This document shows positions 15,871-22,009 of a DNA stretch of 30,154 bases, in pieces. The first letter of the stretch is position 1. Every line of letters begins with the position of its first letter. The notes beneath the pieces were generated by a model, which saw nothing but the letters and a program-made list of their open reading frames with translations, was not told where the DNA came from and made no database searches. Origin of the DNA: a virus; the IMG/VR virus record IMGVR_UViG_3300021962_000442, positions 1 to 30,154 of that record. One strand, given 5' to 3'. Position numbers and translations under genes: made by a program.

Positions 15871-16936
15871 AGTAGATACATTTAATTTTAGTGATTCGGC
15901 GAACCTAATGCGTTTTGTAGAAAAAATAAACCGTAATGAGTTTTTTGTGCGTTGGGGTTTAGATAACATGGAGATTGAGAGATGGTATGATTATGCTGAT
16001 TTTTCTCCAATCCACGCAGCCTGTATCCGTTCCAAAGTAGATAACTGCTCAGGTAGGGGTTTTACCAAAGATTATAAAATTAATGGTAAGGAAAGTATAA
16101 ATGATGTTATCAAACAAATCTTTTGGGAGTTTATTGTTGGTGGTAATGTATTTTTGGAGATAGTATGGAAAAATGACCGTAATGAAGGTATCGCTGGTTT
16201 CCACATTATACCATCAAAATATATGCGGGCTAAAAAACCTGAAAATAATGAACTCCGCACTGATAGTTGGTTATATTGTCATGATTGGGCGAATTTCCGT
16301 AAAGCGGGTGTTATTGAGTTTAAAGAGTTTGACCCTAAAAACTACACTGATAGACAAATAGTACACATCAAAGCATACCAACCTGGTTATTTATATTATG
16401 GTGTACCTGATTACCTATCAAGTATGTTAGATATTAGATTATCACATGCCATCTCTGCCTTCAACCTTTCGAATATCAGTAACGGGGCTAGCCCGTCAAT
16501 GTGGGTACATTTTCCAAGTGAAGCTCCTGATTCGCAGAATGAGCAAGAGGATATACTCCGTAGGTTAGAGGAAAGGTATCGGGGTAGTGAAAATGCTGGA
16601 AGGATTATTGTAAGTTATGGTGGTGAGGGTAGTAAGCCTGAAATCACACAAATCACTCCCACGATGGCGACGGGGGGTTATGCCGAAATCTTCGCATTGG
16701 TAAGAGAAAATATTCTTGCGGGACACAAAATCGTGGACGGCTCAATCATCGGTTTACCAAACCCAACAGGGTTTAACTCAAGTGCCGAGCAGTTGATGAC
16801 TACCTACAAGTTGTTTATGTCTACTAGTATTTTACCTACACAAGAATTCATAATCCGTGAACTTCAACCCATCTTAAGGTTAATGTACCCATTAGAGCAA
16901 GTTGACTTACAAATAGAACAAAATACTATATTATGA
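15863..16936 (+). CDS. Portal protein (short, PBSX-like)
   Basis: The protein has 357 residues. Portal-like signatures include an early helix-rich region with HAACIRSKVDNCSGRGF (about 52-68), a 'GGNVFLEIVWKND' strand pair, the 'YYGVPDYLSSMLDIRLSHAI' helix (about 181-200) and a C-terminal NPTGFNSSAEQLMTTYK segment. It forms the dodecameric ring through which DNA is packaged and to which the neck attaches. I start it at 15863 (MIKVDTFNF); a longer in-frame start at 15794 would overlap the upstream gene by 77 bases. It lies far from the terminase genes, which is unusual, and overlaps the connector gene by 4 bases. Confidence 0.82.
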   Translation: MIKVDTFNFSDSANLMRFVEKINRNEFFVRWGLDNMEIERWYDYADFSPIHAACIRSKVDNCSGRGFTKDYKINGKESINDVIKQIFWEFIVGGNVFLEIVWKNDRNEGIAGFHIIPSKYMRAKKPENNELRTDSWLYCHDWANFRKAGVIEFKEFDPKNYTDRQIVHIKAYQPGYLYYGVPDYLSSMLDIRLSHAISAFNLSNISNGASPSMWVHFPSEAPDSQNEQEDILRRLEERYRGSENAGRIIVSYGGEGSKPEITQITPTMATGGYAEIFALVRENILAGHKIVDGSIIGLPNPTGFNSSAEQLMTTYKLFMSTSILPTQEFIIRELQPILRLMYPLEQVDLQIEQNTIL

Positions 16937-17550
16937 TTTATAATGTATTACTGATAACCGAACAGCGTCTTAAGGATAACACTAGTATAAATGAGAATGT
17001 CGATTCAGCCGAGCTAAGATTTTGTATTTCTCAGGCTCAACAGATTTTCATTCAGGAAAGTTTAGGGACGAACCTGTACGAATATATTTTAAACTTGGTA
17101 AAAACAGGTGATATTGAGGATGCCGGTAAAATCAAATATAAAGAGTTACTAAATAACTTTATTACCCCAACACTTATATCATATAGTTATTACCTCGCAT
17201 TAGACAACTTTTTTGTGAAGTTTGTTAATGTGGGCTTACAAAGTTTTAGAAGTGAGCAATCACAACCTATTGGTATCAAGGAGTTTACTTACCTGAAAAA
17301 TAGTGCCCGAGACCAAGCGCAGTTTAATGATAACTTGTTGAGAAGGCATTTGGTTTTCAATAACTCGGATTATCCACAATATACTTTAACCACAAACAAC
17401 GGACAACTAATCCCTGAATTTGGTGGGGCATTCAAACAAAACATTACCTTACCCTCAGGTGGTAGATATGGTATTGGAGGTTATGGTAGGAATGTTTTAA
17501 GTTCTTGCCCATATCCCTGGTGGTATGGTGGGACTGGTAGTGGTGAATAA
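16933..17550 (+). CDS. DUF6712-type head-tail connector
   Basis: The protein has 205 residues and is mostly helical in the first 150. It includes ISQAQQIFIQESLGTNLYEYI (split over residues 32-52) and LISYSYYLALDNFFVKFVNVGL (in the 95-118 region). This is the pattern of the DUF6712 family, which I associate with connector proteins binding below the portal. The C-terminus is Gly/Tyr-rich and may be flexible. It is the last gene of the rightward unit and its TAA lies directly against the terminator hairpin. Its 4-base overlap with the portal gene supports a physical partnership. Confidence 0.62.
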   Translation: MIYNVLLITEQRLKDNTSINENVDSAELRFCISQAQQIFIQESLGTNLYEYILNLVKTGDIEDAGKIKYKELLNNFITPTLISYSYYLALDNFFVKFVNVGLQSFRSEQSQPIGIKEFTYLKNSARDQAQFNDNLLRRHLVFNNSDYPQYTLTTNNGQLIPEFGGAFKQNITLPSGGRYGIGGYGRNVLSSCPYPWWYGGTGSGE

Positions 17551-17577
17551 AAAAAGGGAGAGTAATACTACCCTCCC
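17549..17577 (-). terminator. Intrinsic terminator of the leftward operon
   Basis: Bases 17556-17577 form a hairpin: 5 bp, one mismatch, 3 bp and a 4-base loop. Reading leftward, the stem is followed by seven Ts (complement of 17549-17555). It lies about 30 bases past the last leftward gene, and its hairpin may also slow rightward transcription. On the + strand no T-run follows the stem. Confidence 0.8.
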
Positions 17578-17606
17578 CCAAAACAATAAGGATTTACCAC
17601 AAAACC

Positions 17607-17828
17607 TTACTTGTTTTTCTTTTTAGTTTTTACATACTCATCAAAAGCGGTAACCCGTGTTTGAGTATTGGTATCTATACCGTTATACACAAAATCTTTT
17701 AGTAGTTCTGCTGTCCTAACCAACTCGGTTAGTGAGGGCTCAACACCAATGGTGCGGTAGTATTCCATAGCCCGTTCAAGTTGTGATTGTCTCACAATAA
17801 GTAGTTGTCGTTTATCTTCAAAGCTCAT
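17607..17828 (-). CDS. Small helical hypothetical protein
   Basis: The protein has 73 residues with two predicted helices (DKRQLLIVRQSQLERAMEYY and LTELVRTAELLKDFVYN) and a Lys-rich tail (YVKTKKKNK). It is the last gene of the leftward unit and its ATG overlaps the TGA of the 48-residue gene upstream. A coiled-coil-like helix pair suggests a small protein-protein or nucleic-acid binding role, but no family is recognised. Confidence 0.65.
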   Translation of the reverse strand: MSFEDKRQLLIVRQSQLERAMEYYRTIGVEPSLTELVRTAELLKDFVYNGIDTNTQTRVTAFDEYVKTKKKNK

Positions 17829-17971
17829 TTTAGTGGTATTGTATTTTCAATGATTTCATCAACACTTAAATTTTTTGACTTGTAAAACCAATAGTGGTAT
17901 TCATCATCAAGGTGTTTCTTTTGTAAATCCTCAAAGTATAAATCTTCGAGGTATCTTTTGTTAAGTCCCAT
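17825..17971 (-). CDS. 48-residue hypothetical protein
   Basis: This short frame starts MGLNKRYLEDLYFEDLQKKH and ends IIENTIPLK. It is charged and probably helical. Support comes from its ATGA overlap with the next leftward gene and from an A-rich leader (AATAAAAACTACAAAT) like those of other genes in this operon. A promoter-like sequence lies just upstream (17994-18024). Its function is unknown. Confidence 0.62.
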   Translation of the reverse strand: MGLNKRYLEDLYFEDLQKKHLDDEYHYWFYKSKNLSVDEIIENTIPLK

Positions 17972-17993
17972 ATTTGTAGTTTTTATTATAAAA

Positions 17994-18024
17994 TAAATAT
18001 AATAAAATAAAATAAAATGTCAAT
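17994..18024 (-). promoter_or_regulatory. Candidate Bacteroidota-type promoter
   Basis: Read leftward, the -7 element is TATATTTA (complement of 17994-18001). A 19-base A/T spacer separates it from ATTG (18021-18024), a weak match to the -33 TTTG. It would serve the last two genes of the operon with a leader of roughly 17 bases. The region is very A/T-rich, so chance matches are easy. Confidence 0.35.
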
Positions 18025-18030
18025 AAAATA

Positions 18031-18249
18031 TTAGGACAAATCCAAAATAAATCCGTAGGCATTTAGTACACCACGCATGTACTCGTAGTTTTTGTATTCT
18101 TGTTCCGTACAGGGGTCAATACGGAAGCGGGTGCGGTCTACTTTCTCACACCAAACTCCGTCAATAAAAAACGGGGTGTGTTTTTTAATAACATGGAAGG
18201 TATCCAAAAAGGTATCCAAAGTCATTGAGGGGGTAACATCAGTTGTCAT
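18031..18249 (-). CDS. Small hypothetical protein
   Basis: The protein has 72 residues: an N-terminal helix (DTFLDTFHVIKK), a central strand region with FFIDGVWCEKV, and a C-terminal helix with EQEYKNYEYMRGVLNAYGF. There are two cysteines and no metal motif. The gene has its own full copy of the shared upstream module (18250-18298), so it may be transcribed or translated independently. No family is recognised. Confidence 0.65.
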   Translation of the reverse strand: MTTDVTPSMTLDTFLDTFHVIKKHTPFFIDGVWCEKVDRTRFRIDPCTEQEYKNYEYMRGVLNAYGFILDLS

Positions 18250-18298
18250 TTTTTTGTGGTTTTTATTGTTATACCAATATCATTACAAACTCCGTGCC
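18250..18298 (-). promoter_or_regulatory. Shared upstream module, copy A
   Basis: Read leftward: GGCACGGAGTTTG, exactly 12 variable bases, TATAACAATAAAAA, then CCACAAAAAA up to the ATG. The same order and spacing occur before the genes starting at 18499 and 19776. It does not match the TTTG-N19-TAnnTTTG promoter type. It may be a phage-specific promoter, an operator or a translation-enhancing leader. Confidence 0.7.
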
Positions 18299-18304
18299 GT
18301 AGTT

Positions 18305-18499
18305 TTAAAAAGGTAAGTCACCATAAACAAATTTCCACTCACCACCTACTTTCATTAGTGAGGGCTGCCCACTAAAATTAAGTCTATCAACGATTTCTTG
18401 TAGTACTACAAGTTTTTCTCCATCGGTCAAGTATTGACCCAACTCTTCGGTAAGCCCAAAGGTTTTACCAATCTTTTTACGCTGTTTTTCAAAGTCCAT
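18305..18499 (-). CDS. Small hypothetical protein
   Basis: The protein has 64 residues. A basic N-terminus (DFEKQRKKIGKTFGL) leads into a helical region (LTDGEKLVVLQEIVDRL), and a C-terminal strand region contains GEWKFVYGD. It is preceded by module copy B (18500-18548). The stop is followed at once by module copy A of the next gene, so the two genes look like repeated cassettes. No recognisable family. Confidence 0.62.
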   Translation of the reverse strand: MDFEKQRKKIGKTFGLTEELGQYLTDGEKLVVLQEIVDRLNFSGQPSLMKVGGEWKFVYGDLPF

Positions 18500-18548
18500 T
18501 TTTTTGTGTTTTTTATTGTTATACTTGTAATATTACAAACTCCGTGCC
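18500..18548 (-). promoter_or_regulatory. Shared upstream module, copy B
   Basis: Same composition as copy A: GGCACGGAGTTTG, a 12-base spacer, then TATAACAATAAAAA and an A-rich run to the ATG at 18499. Here the spacer with its flanks forms a perfect 14-bp palindrome (TTGTAATATTACAA). The 5' part of the module overlaps the last codons of the upstream gene (18533-18548). Confidence 0.7.
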
Positions 18549-18796
18549 GTGTTTTCTCTTACTTTGTCAATACTTGTCTGTTTTACCCAACCGGCGTCAT
18601 CAAGCCTGTTAGTAGACCTCCATAAATGTTTGTAAATGTTTTCCATAATAATCATTTCAGCCTCCGAGTATTCAACCGTATCATCTTCCAACTCACCTTC
18701 CATACGGTAAATAAAGTTTTCAAGTTTTTCGGTGTGTTTTTTAATTGCTCTTACCCAATCAACCAATAGTTCTTTTTGTGTGATTTTAGTTTCCAT
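18533..18796 (-). CDS. Small helical hypothetical protein
   Basis: The protein has 87 residues and is strongly helical and charged: ELLVDWVRAIKKHTEKLENF, then an acidic stretch (EGELEDDTVEYSEAE) and a second helix pair ending in TARSL. It has no cysteines or membrane segments. Its 3' end is built from the conserved GGCACGGAGTTTG sequence, so the C-terminal residues may be imposed by the regulatory module. The leader is A-rich without Shine-Dalgarno. Function unknown. Confidence 0.65.
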   Translation of the reverse strand: METKITQKELLVDWVRAIKKHTEKLENFIYRMEGELEDDTVEYSEAEMIIMENIYKHLWRSTNRLDDAGWVKQTSIDKVRENTARSL

Positions 18797-18814
18797 GTCG
18801 TTTTTAGTTTTATT

Positions 18815-19030
18815 TTAGTTAATCAAAGTTTTTACATATTTCATCACATCAAGTTTTTCCAAACCATTCTTAACACGAGTGGGGTTTAGTTGGTTCAATG
18901 TTTCGTCAATACTTTCTTTGAAGTCATCACTCAAAGTATAGTAAAATGCGAGTTGGGTCAAAGTTATATCGAGACATTCAGCGATAAAGGTTAGACCTTG
19001 TTTGTTAGTTTTGAGAGACTTGGTTTTCAT
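18815..19030 (-). CDS. Small hypothetical protein
   Basis: The protein has 71 residues from the ATG at 19030 (MKTKSLKTNKQGL), with a helical body (FIAECLDITLTQLAFYYTL) and a basic C-terminal helix. A longer in-frame start at 19078 was rejected, because it would add residues encoded by the A-rich leader and lies just upstream of the predicted transcription start. The gene follows the best promoter match in the window (19068-19099). The helical profile could fit a small DNA-binding protein, but no HTH can be asserted. Confidence 0.62.
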   Translation of the reverse strand: MKTKSLKTNKQGLTFIAECLDITLTQLAFYYTLSDDFKESIDETLNQLNPTRVKNGLEKLDVMKYVKTLIN

Positions 19031-19067
19031 TTTTTTTGTGGTTTTTTTTGTTGTTATTATTATAGTC

Positions 19068-19099
19068 CAAATATACAAAAAACTTTTATATCAGACAAA
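19068..19099 (-). promoter_or_regulatory. Bacteroidota-type promoter, exact consensus match
   Basis: Read leftward: TTTG (19096-19099), a 20-base spacer, then TATATTTG (19068-19075), an exact TAnnTTTG. It overlaps the 3' end of the upstream gene. The predicted start of transcription is near 19062, leaving an A-rich leader of about 30 bases before the ATG at 19030. Confidence 0.65.
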
Positions 19100-19292
19100 C
19101 TTCTACAAAAATATTTTCAAGTTTTTTTTCATCCCAACCTTCCATCTCTGCTAGTTTACAACGCACTCGGTACAAAGACACAGTAAACTTATCATCTTGT
19201 CCTGTAAGGGTATTTACAAGACGCAGGTGGGTTCTTTGGGTGGATGTTGGTGGTAGGCTTACCCGCAAGTTAGTTAGTTCGTGTAAGGTCAT
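19086..19292 (-). CDS. Small hypothetical protein
   Basis: The protein has 68 residues (MTLHELTNLRVSLPP at the start; CKLAEMEGWDEKKLENIF near the end). It is basic in the first half and has a C-terminal helix. It sits 3 bases after the upstream gene with no separate leader, so it is probably co-translated with it. Its last codons carry the -33 element of a downstream promoter. Function unknown. Confidence 0.6.
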   Translation of the reverse strand: MTLHELTNLRVSLPPTSTQRTHLRLVNTLTGQDDKFTVSLYRVRCKLAEMEGWDEKKLENIFVEVCLI

Positions 19293-19295
19293 TTT

Positions 19296-19532
19296 TTAGA
19301 AGTTTACAAAGTTAGTACGGTTACGGCTGTGTACTTTAATCTCACAAATGTATTTTTCATACAAGTTTACATCAAAACAAAACTTTTGTTTGTTTACAAC
19401 TACCATTACCTCGTAGGCTCCGGCATTGTAGTAGTTACAATCTTTAATAGTAATGTCACCATGTAGTTCCATCTTATCAAACATTACTTGTAACGCATTT
19501 TCTACATTGAGGGGGAGGGTTTTATTTTCCAT
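19296..19532 (-). CDS. Small hypothetical protein
   Basis: The protein has 78 residues from the ATG at 19532 (MENKTLPLNVENALQVMF). An N-terminal helix precedes strands (YEVMVVVNKQKFCFDVNLYEK), and a basic strand lies at the C-terminus. A longer frame from 19553 would overlap the upstream gene by 20 bases, so I prefer 19532, which is one base past the upstream stop and has an A-rich context. No family recognised. Confidence 0.62.
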   Translation of the reverse strand: MENKTLPLNVENALQVMFDKMELHGDITIKDCNYYNAGAYEVMVVVNKQKFCFDVNLYEKYICEIKVHSRNRTNFVNF

Positions 19533-19533
19533 T

Positions 19534-19776
19534 TTATTTAGTGGTAAAACCATTGGGGTAAAATCCGTCCATCATGGTGTAAAACTCTTGTTGTAGTTCA
19601 AAAATACTATCAAGTAAATCTTGTTGGTTAGTATTACCTTCTTTTTTGAGTTGTTCCAAAACCATCGTCATATCAGGGTCGAGGTTAATACTCTCTTCTG
19701 TATCATATCCATAATCACCCAAACGAGCAATGGTTGAGGCTTTGTAGTTCTGTTTAATGTAATCCGTGTTTTTCAT
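19534..19776 (-). CDS. Small acidic hypothetical protein
   Basis: The protein has 80 residues. It begins MKNTDYIKQNYKASTIARL and is then acidic and helical (LDPDMTMVLEQLKKEGN, LLDSIFELQQEFYTMM). It carries the third copy of the shared upstream module (19777-19823), suggesting independent expression. Function unknown. Confidence 0.63.
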   Translation of the reverse strand: MKNTDYIKQNYKASTIARLGDYGYDTEESINLDPDMTMVLEQLKKEGNTNQQDLLDSIFELQQEFYTMMDGFYPNGFTTK

Positions 19777-19823
19777 TTTTGTGGTTTTTATTGTTATATC
19801 TACTCTATCCCAAACTCCGTGCC
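19777..19823 (-). promoter_or_regulatory. Shared upstream module, copy C
   Basis: GGCACGGAGTTTG, a 12-base spacer unrelated in sequence to the other two copies, then TATAACAATAAAAA and CCACAAAA before the ATG at 19776. A different spacer with the same length argues that spacing is under selection. Confidence 0.7.
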
Positions 19824-19834
19824 AAACTTATCCT

Positions 19835-20011
19835 TTAAGGTTGTAGTTTCGCACTTATTCTGTTCCGTAAAGTTTTTACAATAAACAGTTCATTTTTTAT
19901 TGGTTCGCTTTCATAGTCAACCAAAATCTTTTCTAACTCATCACCATATAACTCCAAAGCGTCATATAAGGTAAGCATTTGGGCGGAGGTGAGTTGTAAC
20001 TTATACTTCAT
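19835..20011 (-). CDS. 58-residue hypothetical protein
   Basis: The frame begins MKYKLQLTSAQMLTLYDALE and ends RNRISAKLQP; it is helical and amphipathic throughout. Support comes from the ATGA overlap with the stop of the gene upstream (20008-20011) and from the gap it fills exactly before module copy C. Function unknown. Confidence 0.65.
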   Translation of the reverse strand: MKYKLQLTSAQMLTLYDALELYGDELEKILVDYESEPIKNELFIVKTLRNRISAKLQP

Positions 20012-20748
20012 GGTTTAGGTAACACACTATAAACTAAACCTCTACACTCACGGAGTAAAGATTGTTGTCTATAACCTGTAATAGTATGTACTAGTTTATC
20101 GTCCATATAAATGTTTAGTGTACCGGTTTTCTTACCCTGTGGTAATACAAGTTCCAGTTTGTTACCTCTAAACCACTGCTGCCGGTAGTCAAAATCATGT
20201 GTAAGACCCAAATCACGGACACCACCCTGACAAAACTCATCAAATAACCTTACACTATACTCGTCAATAAGGTTTCTATAATCACTATACATTTTGGTGT
20301 TTTTGGTATTGTAAATATTTTTCATACCAATAATGGTTTCGCAATCAACCATATACATATCATACAACCGGTTTACAATGTTGGTATCCCTTAACAAACC
20401 ATGTAGACTTCGGATGAAGTCAATATCTACCTCACTATTATTATCCCCCCTGTAATAAGGTCTAATACATACCTCAACATGTAAATCATAGGGAAAGGTC
20501 AAATGGAGCTCTAATACATTTTGTAAGTTTCGCATACCAATGCGTACCCTTCTCTCACCATAATCATTTGTAATAATAAAGTTCCAACCATAGGTATTAT
20601 TGTTGAGGGTGGTTAGGGTTTCAGTAACCATATTGTTAAAAATAACTGCGATGTTTTTATCCAAAAACTTTTTGTAGTTACTAACATTACTAGGTTTTAA
20701 ATCAACCTCCTTGTTATACCAATCCAATAGTTTGTCCTTGTAAGTCAT
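20008..20748 (-). CDS. Hypothetical protein, largest of the leftward operon
   Basis: The protein has 246 residues from the ATG at 20748 (MTYKDKLLDWYNKEVDLK). An N-terminal helical part is followed by a strand-rich region (WNFIITNDYGERRVRIGMRN, LHLTFPYDLHVEVCIRPYY). A helical centre and a C-terminal domain with GTLNIYMDDKLVHTITGYR complete it. An in-frame ATG at 20799 was rejected, because it lies upstream of the predicted -7 promoter element (20773-20780), and the shorter form has the operon's usual A-rich leader. I recognise no catalytic motif. As the only sizeable gene in an early-type operon it is a candidate for a replication or host-takeover function, but nothing in the sequence shows which. 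Confidence 0.65.
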   Translation of the reverse strand: MTYKDKLLDWYNKEVDLKPSNVSNYKKFLDKNIAVIFNNMVTETLTTLNNNTYGWNFIITNDYGERRVRIGMRNLQNVLELHLTFPYDLHVEVCIRPYYRGDNNSEVDIDFIRSLHGLLRDTNIVNRLYDMYMVDCETIIGMKNIYNTKNTKMYSDYRNLIDEYSVRLFDEFCQGGVRDLGLTHDFDYRQQWFRGNKLELVLPQGKKTGTLNIYMDDKLVHTITGYRQQSLLRECRGLVYSVLPKP

Positions 20749-20772
20749 TTTGTGTGGTTTTATAATATGGTG

Positions 20773-20804
20773 TAAAGATAGAAAAAAGTATTTTAACAAC
20801 CAAA
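20773..20804 (-). promoter_or_regulatory. Bacteroidota-type promoter
   Basis: Read leftward: TTTG (20801-20804), a 20-base spacer and TATCTTTA (20773-20780), one mismatch to TAnnTTTG. It lies between two genes and predicts a leader of about 20 bases before the ATG at 20748. This decides the start of that gene. Confidence 0.6.
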
Positions 20805-21107
20805 TTAAAGTTTATGTTTTTTTAAGAATTGCTGGTGTATAGATACATCACCCTCCAAATCATAACCCAAGTTTTTTAGTATGTTATTTTTTTGGTTTTC
20901 TACAAACTGATTTACAGTACCAAATGGTATGGGCTCACCTTTTTGTTTTCTGTCGTTCATCTTTACACACTCCTTACAATAGTTATGTTTACCATTTTTG
21001 TTTCTTGAGTTGGCACCAAACCCCTCACATGGTAAATATTCTTTGTGTCCCGAGCACCAACAGAACTCCACCCCATCTTCTACTTTGTATCTTACAAAAC
21101 CTTTCAT
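20805..21107 (-). CDS. Zinc-ribbon protein, paralogue 1
   Basis: The protein has 100 residues. A putative zinc ribbon uses Cys16, Cys18, His21, Cys44 and Cys47 (FCWCSGH ... YCKEC). After a basic helix it ends SIHQQFLKKHKL. The same last segment ends the protein at 21342-21665. This ribbon type often precedes HNH nuclease or homing-type domains in phages, but no HNH motif is present here. A DNA- or RNA-binding accessory protein is the reasonable reading. The ATG overlaps the stop of the HTH-like gene by 4 bases. Confidence 0.65.
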   Translation of the reverse strand: MKGFVRYKVEDGVEFCWCSGHKEYLPCEGFGANSRNKNGKHNYCKECVKMNDRKQKGEPIPFGTVNQFVENQKNNILKNLGYDLEGDVSIHQQFLKKHKL

Positions 21108-21337
21108 ACTAGGTGGTTATCAAAATTTCCATACACAGCGTAGTGTATAAGTAGTTTTACACCCATTTTCTCATCGGGGCTATCTACCTCCACCCACCGG
21201 TGATTAAAGCGTATTTTCCAAATGTTTTTATGGGTACACTTACCAATAAAATCTGAAATGAATTCATCCGTATACCCGTGTTTAATAAGGTGCTTTATAA
21301 TCATCACCTCGTACCTGTTTAATTTTTGTTTACCCAT
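21104..21337 (-). CDS. Small HTH-like protein
   Basis: The protein has 77 residues. The stretch RYEVMIIKHLIKHGYTDEFISDFIGKC... (residues 8-34), then KNIWKIRFNHRW, has the spacing of a homeodomain-like helix-turn-helix ending in a recognition helix and a basic strand. It sits between the two zinc-ribbon paralogues, 4 bases after one and overlapping the other (ATGA), so the three are one translational unit. It could be a regulator of the divergent control region, or a DNA-binding partner of the ribbon proteins. Confidence 0.5.
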   Translation of the reverse strand: MGKQKLNRYEVMIIKHLIKHGYTDEFISDFIGKCTHKNIWKIRFNHRWVEVDSPDEKMGVKLLIHYAVYGNFDNHLV

Positions 21338-21341
21338 TTTT

Positions 21342-21665
21342 TTATAACTTATGTTTTTTTATAAACTGTTGATGTATTGACTCCTCATTGACCCCAAACT
21401 TATAACCCAATATCTCCAAGATTCTTTGTGCCCCCTGCCAATCCTCTTGGGTTAGTGCGTTAAACCTGATGTAGTCCATACCCTTGTCGTCCCCCTCCTC
21501 ACGCTTGGTGTAATGTAACTTACACCGGGTATCTATACCAAAGTTAGTGTTTTTACGCTTGTAAAAGTTATCTTGTGTTTTATATGTTCCACAAATCCTA
21601 CAAAAGTAAACCCACCCCTCGGCGGACATCATGCGTTGATTCAAAAACTTATCAAACTCACCCAT
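21342..21665 (-). CDS. Zinc-ribbon protein, paralogue 2
   Basis: The protein has 107 residues. Cys22-x-x-Cys25 (FCRICG) and Cys48-x-x-His51 (CKLH) form a likely zinc site. A linker and helix (AQRILEILGYKF) lead to the C-terminal SIHQQFIKKHKL, which is nearly identical to the end of the paralogue at 20805-21107. It is the first gene of the leftward operon, with a promoter so close that the message would be almost leaderless. The role is probably nucleic-acid binding; an HNH-like accessory protein is possible, but no nuclease residues are seen. Confidence 0.62.
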   Translation of the reverse strand: MGEFDKFLNQRMMSAEGWVYFCRICGTYKTQDNFYKRKNTNFGIDTRCKLHYTKREEGDDKGMDYIRFNALTQEDWQGAQRILEILGYKFGVNEESIHQQFIKKHKL

Positions 21666-21671
21666 TATTTA

Positions 21672-21702
21672 TAAATATAACAAACTCAATAAAAAAGACA
21701 AA
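21672..21702 (-). promoter_or_regulatory. Promoter of the leftward operon
   Basis: Read leftward: TTTG (21699-21702), a 19-base spacer and TATATTTA (21672-21679). The start codon at 21663-21665 lies only 7 bases past the -7 element, so transcription would begin at or within a few bases of the ATG. Confidence 0.6.
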
Positions 21703-21762
21703 TAAAGAATATTTTTTTCTTTTTATTCTTGACAAATACATTTAGGACAATATCTTGACATT

Positions 21763-21784
21763 GTTATACTTGAAATAGTATAAC
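21763..21784. promoter_or_regulatory. Inverted repeat, possible operator over a sigma70-like promoter
   Basis: GTTATAC (21763-21769) and GTATAAC (21778-21784) form a perfect 7-bp inverted repeat with 8 bases between. The right arm contains TATAAC, which with TTGACA at 21755-21760 (18-base spacing) also resembles a sigma70-type promoter pointing right. The sequence AAGTATAACAAT, read leftward, recurs in the shared upstream module of the leftward genes. Confidence 0.45.
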
Positions 21785-21972
21785 CCCTCCTAACCAAATT
21801 CAGGGACTTATAAAAGTTAGGCACCACCTCAAATAAAAATGAGATAATGGTAAAGGGTCTACCCAACCTCCACAAAGTACTAAAAACTAGTGGGGGGAAA
21901 GGGGGGACTTACCCAATACACTCCTAAATAAAGATTTAAATTAAAAGCCTATAAATTAATACTAGAAATAAC

Positions 21973-22003
21973 TTTACTCACATTAAATAAAAAGATATAT
22001 TTA
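21973..22003 (+). promoter_or_regulatory. Candidate rightward promoter
   Basis: TTTA (21973-21976), a 19-base spacer and TATATTTA (21996-22003) match the Bacteroidota promoter type with one mismatch in each element. Transcription would start near 22010 and meet the terminator ending at 22167. Confidence 0.4.
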
Positions 22004-22009
22004 TATAGA

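Noticed and set aside
20749-20799. Longer N-terminus for the gene ending at 20008
   Set aside because: The extra segment would lie upstream of or over the -7 promoter element at 20773-20780 and reads as an A/T-rich leader translation (MLKYFFLSLHH). The ATG at 20748 has the operon's normal leader.
21890-21910. G-rich runs as a possible G-quadruplex
   Set aside because: Only two long G-runs lie close together (about 21893-21898 and 21902-21907). Splitting each run could nominally give four tracts, but nothing else supports a functional role.
21847-21927. 26-codon frame in the control region
   Set aside because: It contains G-run-derived Gly residues, has no neighbour overlap and no convincing leader. 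A frame this short is expected by chance.
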